Shown one piece after another: positions 5,792-10,374 of a stretch of DNA of 10,374 nt; positions within the stretch are counted from its first letter, which is position 1; each line of letters begins with the position of its first letter. Location: positions 1 through 10,374 of the forward strand of contig JBPCMN010000002.1 of assembly GCA_051002235.1 (NCBI GenBank). The letters run 5' to 3'. A program made the translations under genes and the position numbers. The notes under the pieces are model-generated. The model did no database searches. It was not told the DNA's origin and was given only the letters and a program-made list of their open reading frames with translations. The stretch comes from JBPCMN01 sp013695115 (GTDB taxonomy: Bacteria > Actinomycetota > Acidimicrobiia > IMCC26256 > JACDBD01).

Positions 5792-7728
5792 GACGCCGCC
5801 GCGATCGCGTCGAGTGCAGCCGGGTCCTCGAGCCCGGACAGGTCGCCGCGCTCACCACCGGTGGCGACGGCGCGGATGGCGCGGCGCATCACCTTCGCGC
5901 TGCGGGTCTTGGGGATGGCGCGAGTGAAGCGGATGCCCGACGGCGCGAACGACTTGCCCAACCGGTCCGACACGAGCGCGACGAGCTCGGCCCGCAGTTC
6001 CTCGCCGGGTTCGGCGCCGGGCGCAGCGACGACGAAGCACCACAGCGCTTCGCCTTTGACCTCGTCGGGCAGCCCGACCGCGGCGGCTTCCACGACCGCA
6101 GGGTGCTCGACCAGCACGGATTCGACCTCGGCCGGGCCGAGGCGCTTGCCCGCGACCTTGATGGTGTCGTCGGAGCGGCCGTGCAGGAACCACTGGCCGT
6201 CCTCACCGACCGACGCCCAGTCGCCGTGCCACCACACGCCGGGCCACCGCGACCAGTAGGTGTCGAGGTAGCGCTGCGGGTCGCGCCAGATCCCGCGGGT
6301 CATACCCGGCCACGGCTTCGTGCACACGAGCTCACCGACCTCGCCCCGCACCGGTCGACCGGCGTCGTCGTACACGTCGATCGCCATCCCGAGCGCGGGT
6401 CCGCCCAGCGAGCAGGGCGAGATGGCCTGGGGGATGTGGACGGACAGGAAGCAGGCGCCGACCTCGGTGCCGCCGGAGATGTTGATCACCGGGCAACGCC
6501 CGCCGCCGACGGTGTCGAAGAACCAGCGCCACGGCGCCTCGTTCCACGGCTCGCCCGTCGAACCGAGGATGCGCAGCGACGAGAGGTCGTGGGCAGCGAC
6601 GGGCACGTCGCCGTGGGCCATGAGGGCGCGCACGAGCGTGGGCGAGACGCCGAGCACGTTCACCCCGTGCCGCTCGACCAGCGACCACAGTCGGTCGGGC
6701 CCGGGATGGTCGGGCGCGCCGTCGTAGAGGAGGAGGGTGCCGCCGTTGGCGAGCGTGCCCACGATCTCCCACGGGCCCATGATCCAGCCGATGTCGGTGA
6801 GCCAGAACAAGGTCTCGCCCGCCCGCAGGTCCATCTGGAACGCGACCTCCTCGGCGATCTTGACCAAAAATCCGCCGTGGACGTGCACCGACCCCTTGGG
6901 CGTGCCGGTCGTGCCGCTCGTGTAGGCGACGAACAGGGGGTGCTCGCTGTCGACCGCCGCAGCCTCGACGGGACCGGGCGCGTCGGCGAGGAGGTCCGCC
7001 AGCATGACGTCGCGTCCCGCGTGTATCGGGACGTCCTCGCGTCCGAGGCGGGAGACGACGACGACCGTCTGCACCGACGGGACCGACGCGACCGCGGCAT
7101 CGGCGGTCTCCTTCATCGGCACCGGCTTGCCCCGGCGGGCGAACCCGTCGGCGGTGATCACGGCCTTGGCTTCGGCGTCGCCGAGGCGGAGGGCGACGGC
7201 CTCGGCGCCGTAGCCGGAGAAGATCGGCAGGAACATCGCGCCGAGCTTGGCCACCGCCAGGAGGGCGGCGACCGTCTCCGGCACCATCGGGAGGAACAGC
7301 CCGACCGCGTCGCCCTCGCCGATGCCGCGGGCGGCGAGCCCGGCGGCGATGCCGTCGGTCAGGACGCGCAGCTCGGCATAGGTGAGGGTGCGGGTCTCGC
7401 CCTCTTCCCCCTCCCACACGACCGCGGGCTGGTCGCGCCTCGCCGGGTCGGCGGCGTGGCGATCGAGGCAGGTCACGGCGAGGTTGAGGCGCCCGCCCAC
7501 GAACCATTTCGTCCACTCGATGCTGTCGGACGAATCCAGGACCTTCTCGTACGGCGTGGCGAACTCGATCCCGAGGAAAGCCACCACCGCGTCCCAGAAC
7601 CACTCCGGGTCGGCGATCGAGCGCTCGAGCAGTGCCGGGAAGTCGGCGATGCCGTGTTCCGCCGTGAACCGGCCGACATTGCTGTCGGCGACGAACTCGG
7701 GCGGCGGCCGCCACGCGATCTCGGGCAC
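5788..7728 (-). CDS. AMP-forming acyl-CoA synthetase, acetyl/acetoacetyl-CoA synthetase type
   Basis: This 646-residue protein has the usual length for acetyl-CoA synthetase relatives. It has an ACAS-type N-terminal region (WTKWFVGGRLNLAVTCLDRH, 72-91), the P-loop YTSGTTGTPKG (269-279), TGEPWNEAPW (391-400), the hinge region GRSDDTIKVAGKRLGPAEVE (517-536) and the C-terminal catalytic lysine in PKTRSAKVMRR (606-616; Lys612). The family makes an acyl-AMP and then an acyl-CoA from a carboxylate, ATP and CoA. The acyl-pocket motif reads NISGGTEVG (416-424), where acetate-specific Acs has WWQTETG. The position of Trp414 (Salmonella numbering) is therefore Gly, which argues for a substrate larger than acetate. 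The usual Gly just before the catalytic Lys is Ala611. The GTG start lies 21 bases after the 2-TM protein's stop, without a strong ribosome binding site, and the stop overlaps the GNAT start. The exact acid is unknown. Confidence 0.92.
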   Translation of the reverse strand: MPEIAWRPPPEFVADSNVGRFTAEHGIADFPALLERSIADPEWFWDAVVAFLGIEFATPYEKVLDSSDSIEWTKWFVGGRLNLAVTCLDRHAADPARRDQPAVVWEGEEGETRTLTYAELRVLTDGIAAGLAARGIGEGDAVGLFLPMVPETVAALLAVAKLGAMFLPIFSGYGAEAVALRLGDAEAKAVITADGFARRGKPVPMKETADAAVASVPSVQTVVVVSRLGREDVPIHAGRDVMLADLLADAPGPVEAAAVDSEHPLFVAYTSGTTGTPKGSVHVHGGFLVKIAEEVAFQMDLRAGETLFWLTDIGWIMGPWEIVGTLANGGTLLLYDGAPDHPGPDRLWSLVERHGVNVLGVSPTLVRALMAHGDVPVAAHDLSSLRILGSTGEPWNEAPWRWFFDTVGGGRCPVINISGGTEVGACFLSVHIPQAISPCSLGGPALGMAIDVYDDAGRPVRGEVGELVCTKPWPGMTRGIWRDPQRYLDTYWSRWPGVWWHGDWASVGEDGQWFLHGRSDDTIKVAGKRLGPAEVESVLVEHPAVVEAAAVGLPDEVKGEALWCFVVAAPGAEPGEELRAELVALVSDRLGKSFAPSGIRFTRAIPKTRSAKVMRRAIRAVATGGERGDLSGLEDPAALDAIAAAS

Positions 7729-7749
7729 GGGCAGCAGGCTACCGAGGCG

Positions 7750-7950
7750 TCATCGGACGAAGAGGTGCCAACCCAACCAGAGCCAGCCGAGGAGGAGGAT
7801 CGCCCGGGCGACCCCATTGCGGAGGAGCCGGTCGAGCGCGTCGCCCACGGTCGCGAACCGCTCGCGCCGGACGCGCGCTCGGACCTCGAGGACGACGAAC
7901 GCAGCCGCGAGGAGCCCCCAGCCGAGCAACGTCGAAGAGCGGGCGCTCAT
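7750..7950 (-). CDS. Small two-TM membrane protein (DUF6186-like)
   Basis: This 66-residue protein starts at the ATG whose first base is 7950. That ATG overlaps the TGA of the preceding gene (ATGA, 7947-7950), which decides the start over an open extension to 7983. It has a hydrophobic segment at about 7-22, a basic linker (VRARVRRERF, about 23-32), a short helix (TVGDALDRLLRNGVAR) and a second hydrophobic segment ending in LLGWLWLGWHLFVR. This layout, two helices with a Trp-rich ending WLGWHxxxR, recalls the actinobacterial DUF6186 family; the name is from memory. No function is known. Its position between a 4-TM protein and an acyl-CoA synthetase, with tight spacing on both sides, shows co-expression but does not reveal its job. 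Confidence 0.75.
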   Translation of the reverse strand: MSARSSTLLGWGLLAAAFVVLEVRARVRRERFATVGDALDRLLRNGVARAILLLGWLWLGWHLFVR

Positions 7951-8339
7951 CGGCGCGCCAGCTCGCGGCCCAGGAGGATCCACCCGACGAACAGCGCGGC
8001 GCGCAGCGGAGGGTGCGCATCGGCGCCGTCGAGCATCGAGCTGATCGTCGGGTGCTCATCGCGAGGGGACTGGACGAAGACCAGCAGCTCCCACGCGACG
8101 ACAGCGCCCGCCAGGACCCCCCAGTGCGCCAGGCCACGTCTCGGCGGCGCCGCCCTTCCGGGCTCGGGCCCGCGGGCCGCCATCACGAGTACCGCCATCC
8201 CGGCGACCGCGGTGAGGACGAGCGCCGGCCAGGTGAACGACCGCACGCTCGCCACCAGCACCGCGAACGCGACGAGGACACCCGTGCCCGCGATCCGCGG
8301 GAGCCAGTCGCGTGCGCGTCGGGTGGCCGGCTCGGGCAC
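7947..8339 (-). CDS. Hypothetical four-TM membrane protein
   Basis: This 130-residue protein has hydrophobic segments at about 17-33, 37-54, 72-89 and 113-124. The loop between segments 3 and 4 reads QSPRDEHPTISSMLDGADAH (90-109), which looks conserved in character and which I recall from actinobacterial hypothetical proteins located next to DUF6186-like genes. The family is otherwise unrecognised. I chose the GTG at 8339. The same frame stays open to 8696 on the minus strand, but that part is arginine-rich, lies opposite orn, and would run through the whole divergent spacer. As first gene of the four-gene minus-strand operon, its start lies 38 bases from the orn start on the other strand. 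Its TGA overlaps the ATG of the 2-TM protein, so the two small membrane proteins are translationally coupled and may work as a pair. Confidence 0.72.
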   Translation of the reverse strand: MPEPATRRARDWLPRIAGTGVLVAFAVLVASVRSFTWPALVLTAVAGMAVLVMAARGPEPGRAAPPRRGLAHWGVLAGAVVAWELLVFVQSPRDEHPTISSMLDGADAHPPLRAALFVGWILLGRELARR

Positions 8340-8345
8340 CTTCCC

Positions 8346-8351
8346 AGCATG
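8346..8351 (-). promoter_or_regulatory. Possible -10 element of the minus-strand operon
   Basis: On the minus strand CATGCT lies exactly six bases before the GTG at 8339. It keeps the A and final T of TANNNT but has C in place of the first T. The six bases between read GGGAAG, which could alternatively act as a weak ribosome binding site. The evidence is the shared distance with the other putative promoters here. Confidence 0.3.
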
Positions 8352-8365
8352 CCCGGTGCGACGCG

Positions 8366-8371
8366 TAGGGT
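8366..8371 (+). promoter_or_regulatory. Putative -10 element of orn (leaderless layout)
   Basis: TAGGGT matches TANNNT and lies exactly six bases before the GTG start at 8378. Transcription starting 6-8 bases downstream of a -10 would begin at the GTG itself, giving a leaderless mRNA. The AGGG inside the same hexamer could instead be read as a weak Shine-Dalgarno at about 7 bases, so the two readings compete. No convincing -35 is visible. Confidence 0.45.
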
Positions 8372-8377
8372 GACGAG

Positions 8378-8959
8378 GTGCCCGACGTTTCCGCGGACGA
8401 CTGGTTGGTGTGGATCGACCTCGAGATGACCGGCCTCGACGTCGAACGCCATCGCATCGTCGAGCTCGCGGTGCTCGTGACCGATGCCGAGCTCGAGATC
8501 CTCGACGACGGCCTCGACCTGATCGTGCACCAGCCTGCCGAGACGCTGGCGGAGATGGACGATTTCGTGCGCAAGATGCACACGAAATCTGGCCTGCTGC
8601 CCGAGATCGAGAAGTCGACCCTGACGCTCGAGGCCGCCGGCGCCCAGGCGCTCGCCTACATCGGCGAGCGGGTGCCCGAGCCCGGCACCGCGCCATTGTG
8701 TGGCAACTCGATCGGCGTCGACCGGCGCTTCCTCCATCGGTACCTCCCCGACCTCGACAACTCCCTGCACTACCGCAGCATCGACGTGTCGTCGCTCAAG
8801 GAGCTGTGCAAGCGCTGGTACCCCGCGGTGTACGCCAAGCGCCCGGACAAGGCCGAGACCCACCGGGCCCTGGCCGACATCCGCGAATCGGTCGCGGAGC
8901 TGCGCTTCTACCGCGAGCACATGCTGCGCCCGGCGACGATCGCGCCCGAGGGTTCTTAG
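8378..8959 (+). CDS. orn: Oligoribonuclease
   Basis: This 193-residue DEDDh-family 3'-5' exoribonuclease has all five catalytic residues: D14 and E16 in WIDLEMTGLD, D115 in NSIGVDRRFL, and H162 and D167 in THRALADIRES. Other orn landmarks are present: RIVELAVLVTD, the HTKSGLL segment (68-74) and YRSIDVSSLKEL (132-143). The enzyme degrades two- to five-nucleotide RNAs, the last step of mRNA decay, and in many bacteria clears pGpG from c-di-GMP turnover. It acts in the cytoplasm, usually as a dimer. The GTG start gives the normal N-terminus, with the DxE motif near residue 14. The gene diverges from the membrane-protein/synthetase operon, and its TAG overlaps the aminotransferase stop by 4 bases. 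Confidence 0.97.
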   Translation: MPDVSADDWLVWIDLEMTGLDVERHRIVELAVLVTDAELEILDDGLDLIVHQPAETLAEMDDFVRKMHTKSGLLPEIEKSTLTLEAAGAQALAYIGERVPEPGTAPLCGNSIGVDRRFLHRYLPDLDNSLHYRSIDVSSLKELCKRWYPAVYAKRPDKAETHRALADIRESVAELRFYREHMLRPATIAPEGS

Positions 8960-10053
8960 GCCAACAGCTCGCGCAACGCGCCGAGCAGGGTCGTCACCGA
9001 GCGATCGCGGGCGGAGTGGCCCATGAGGCCGATGCGCCAGGCCTTCCCGGCGAACTCGCCCAACCCGGCGCCGACCTCGATGCCGCATCCCTCGAGCAGC
9101 CCTTTGCGCAGCGCGGCGTCGTCGGCACCCTCGGGCAGCCACGCCGAGGTGAGCTGCGGGAGGCGGTGCCCCTCCTGCGCGATCAGCCGGAAGCCGAGCT
9201 CGGGGAGCTCGCGCTGGAGCCGCTCTCCGACGCTGCGGTGCCGTTCCCACCCCGCTTCCAGTCCCTCGTCGAGCACCGTCCCGAGGGCGGCGTGCAGCGA
9301 GAAGATCATCGAGATCGGCGCGGTGTGGTGGTAGGTGCGGGCGGAGCCGCCCACGTAGGCGCCGATCAGGCCGAGATCGAGGTACCACGACTGCGGCGGG
9401 TGCGCGCGGTTCCGGACCCGTTCGACGGCGCGGGACGAGAAGGTGACCGGCGAGAGTCCCGGCGGCACTCCCAGGCACTTCTGGGTTCCCGAGTAGCAGG
9501 CGTCGACGCCCCAGGCGTCCACCTCGACGGGGATGCCGGCGAGCGACGTCACGGTGTCCACGACGAGCAGCGTGTCGGTGTCCCGGAGAGCGCGCAGTGG
9601 TGCGATTGCGTTCTCGACTCCGGTCGACGTCTCGGCGTGCACGACCGCGACCAGGCGAGCGTCGGGGTGTTCGCGCTGGGCGTCGAGCAGGCGCTCGGGC
9701 TCGAGCGCCTGGCCCCACTGCTGCTCGATCCGCACGACCTCGGCGCCGCAGCGCCGGGCGACCTCGCTCATGCGCTCGCCGAACACGCCGTTCACGCCGA
9801 TGATCGCGGTCTCGCCCCGCTCGAGCAGGTTGACGAAACACGCCTCCATCCCCGCCGACCCGGTGGCGCTGATCGGGAAGGTCAACGCGTTGGCGGTCCG
9901 GAAGACCTTCCGGAGGCGGTCGCTGGTCTCGTCGAGCAGCGCGATGAACTCGGGATCGAGGTGCCCGAGCATCGGTCGCGTGAGGGCGGCGACGGCTTCC
10001 GGGTACGGGTTGGACGGCCCCGGGCCGAGCAGGAGTCGGTCGGTCAGCGGCAC
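8956..10053 (-). CDS. Class V aminotransferase, alanine/serine-glyoxylate type
   Basis: This 365-residue PLP enzyme of fold type I has the usual length for the alanine-glyoxylate / serine-pyruvate aminotransferase group. It begins with LLLGPGPSNPYPE (7-19), followed by MLGHLDPEF (28-36). The cofactor site is well kept: SATGSAGMEA (62-71), HAETSTG (139-145), VVDTVTS (164-170) with Asp166, and SGTQKCLGVPPG (188-199) with the Schiff-base Lys192. The C-terminal WRIGLMGHS (339-347) supplies the carboxylate-binding Arg340. Likely reactions are amino transfer from serine or alanine to glyoxylate or pyruvate, in glycine/serine or C1 metabolism. A (S)-ureidoglycine-glyoxylate aminotransferase (PucG) has a similar sequence, but no purine-degradation genes are nearby. 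The GTG start follows TAGCAT by six bases. The stop codon overlaps that of orn. Confidence 0.93.
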   Translation of the reverse strand: MPLTDRLLLGPGPSNPYPEAVAALTRPMLGHLDPEFIALLDETSDRLRKVFRTANALTFPISATGSAGMEACFVNLLERGETAIIGVNGVFGERMSEVARRCGAEVVRIEQQWGQALEPERLLDAQREHPDARLVAVVHAETSTGVENAIAPLRALRDTDTLLVVDTVTSLAGIPVEVDAWGVDACYSGTQKCLGVPPGLSPVTFSSRAVERVRNRAHPPQSWYLDLGLIGAYVGGSARTYHHTAPISMIFSLHAALGTVLDEGLEAGWERHRSVGERLQRELPELGFRLIAQEGHRLPQLTSAWLPEGADDAALRKGLLEGCGIEVGAGLGEFAGKAWRIGLMGHSARDRSVTTLLGALRELLA

Positions 10054-10059
10054 CGGCGC

Positions 10060-10065
10060 ATGCTA
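10060..10065 (-). promoter_or_regulatory. Putative -10 element of the aminotransferase gene (leaderless layout)
   Basis: On the minus strand TAGCAT is followed by six bases (GCGCCG) and then the GTG start. It matches TANNNT exactly at the same distance as the orn element. No Shine-Dalgarno site is visible, which supports a leaderless start. It lies in the 34-base gap after the small upstream gene, so the aminotransferase may have its own promoter rather than only reading through. Confidence 0.45.
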
Positions 10066-10087
10066 CGCATCCGCCGCGCAGGGAGAC

Positions 10088-10342
10088 TCAGGCGGCTGCG
10101 CCCACCAAGTGGGTCCAGTGGCCGAGTAGGACGCGGACCTCGCCCTCGGCCTCGGGACCCGCCACCATGGCCCGGGCCACCTCGGCGGCGGCCCGGGCGA
10201 CGTGGGTGACCTCGGCGTCGGGCAGCGCGATGCCGTGCGCCTCGGCGGCGCGCAGCACCGCGTGGGTTGCCGTCGAAGCGGGCCGGGGCGCGAACCGCGT
10301 GAGCCGGGCCCGGCGCAGGGAGTTGTCGATGGTGGTCATCAC
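10088..10342 (-). CDS. Small hypothetical protein, unrecognised
   Basis: This is a short gene of 84 residues from a GTG at 10342, or 83 from the ATG immediately after it at 10339. Codon third positions are nearly all G or C, as in the confident genes, and the frame fits between the aminotransferase and the window edge, so it is probably real. The peptide has a basic N-terminal part (NSLRRARLTRFAPRP, about 7-21), then alanine-rich, probably helical sequence (AVLRAAEAHGIALPDAEV and VARAAAEVARAMV), and ends VLLGHWTHLVGAAA. There is no signal peptide, clear membrane segment or motif that I recognise. It lies 34 bases upstream of the aminotransferase on the same strand. A TAGACG sequence 8 bases before the GTG could be a -10. 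The opposite strand and other frames are also open here, which lowers certainty. Confidence 0.5.
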   Translation of the reverse strand: MMTTIDNSLRRARLTRFAPRPASTATHAVLRAAEAHGIALPDAEVTHVARAAAEVARAMVAGPEAEGEVRVLLGHWTHLVGAAA

Positions 10343-10374
10343 CCGCCAAGCGTCTAATTCGTCGGCGGCCGAGT

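Noticed and set aside
6103..8373. A 756-codon open frame on the plus strand opposite the acyl-CoA synthetase and the small membrane proteins
   Set aside because: Its translation is low-complexity, rich in Arg, Glu, His, Gly and Pro, and has no family motif. It is the mirror of well-supported minus-strand genes in GC-rich DNA, where antisense frames stay open by chance.
8340..8696. Longer N-terminus of the 4-TM membrane protein
   Set aside because: The extension is arginine-rich, antisense to orn, and would remove the divergent spacer.
8956..10053. Purine-degradation role (PucG-type ureidoglycine-glyoxylate aminotransferase) for the class V aminotransferase
   Set aside because: Sequence motifs are shared between the two groups, and no allantoin or urate genes are nearby, so the more general alanine/serine-glyoxylate call is safer.
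8183..10209. Long open frames opposite orn and the aminotransferase (552 codons minus, 599 codons plus)
   Set aside because: Both are arginine- and proline-rich shadows of strongly supported genes and show no motifs.
1..10374. Search for a CRISPR array, transposase, toxin-antitoxin pair, phage genes, tRNA or rRNA
   Set aside because: No regularly spaced repeats, no transposase or integrase motifs, no terminal inverted repeats around a gene block, and no tRNA-like or rRNA-like conserved sequence were seen. The region reads as ordinary chromosome.

Overview
The window is a gene-dense, very GC-rich stretch (about 70% by eye) of bacterial chromosome. Third codon positions are almost all G or C, most genes start with GTG, and the gene families are typical of Actinobacteria. 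The gene content would fit a member of the class Acidimicrobiia or a relative, but that placement is an inference. I see no rRNA, tRNA, CRISPR array, insertion sequence, phage gene or integration site. No gap between genes exceeds about 145 bases.

Layout from left to right. (1) At 1-84, minus strand, is the first 28 codons of a gene that looks like an M3-family oligoendopeptidase. A 142-base divergent spacer with a perfect 11-bp hairpin separates it from a plus-strand pair: a DUF72 (YecE-like) TIM-barrel protein and a MATE-family efflux transporter, 10 bases apart. (2) At 2372-5113, plus strand, is a tight three-gene operon: a PlsC-type acyltransferase, an atypical extended SDR (epimerase-like) protein and a crotonase-fold protein. 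All three have active sites that depart from the textbook motifs. (3) At 5114-5185 is a convergent spacer with two strong hairpins, probably a two-way terminator. (4) At 5186-8339, minus strand, is a four-gene operon, read right to left: a 4-TM membrane protein, a 2-TM membrane protein, an AMP-forming short-chain acyl-CoA synthetase and a RimJ/RimL-like GNAT acetyltransferase. Two of its three junctions are ATGA stop/start overlaps. (5) At 8378-8959, plus strand, is oligoribonuclease (orn), divergent from that operon with only 38 bases between start codons. (6) At 8956-10053, minus strand, is a class V (alanine/serine-glyoxylate type) aminotransferase whose stop codon overlaps that of orn. It is preceded by an unrecognised small gene of 83-84 residues.

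The genes do not form one pathway. Two units look functionally coherent. The acyltransferase-SDR-crotonase operon suggests acyl-lipid or acyl-CoA chemistry; its first two genes resemble the conserved Rv0502/Rv0501 pair of mycobacteria (recalled, not searched). The acyl-CoA synthetase-GNAT operon resembles in layout cases where a GNAT enzyme acetylates an acyl-CoA synthetase.

A recurring sequence signal is a -10-like hexamer of the form TANNNT exactly 6 bases before GTG starts (orn and the aminotransferase exactly, two other first genes approximately). This is the layout expected for leaderless transcripts. I found no convincing new defence system or mobile system. The most useful leads are the off-consensus active sites, the GNAT/synthetase coupling and the leaderless-promoter pattern.
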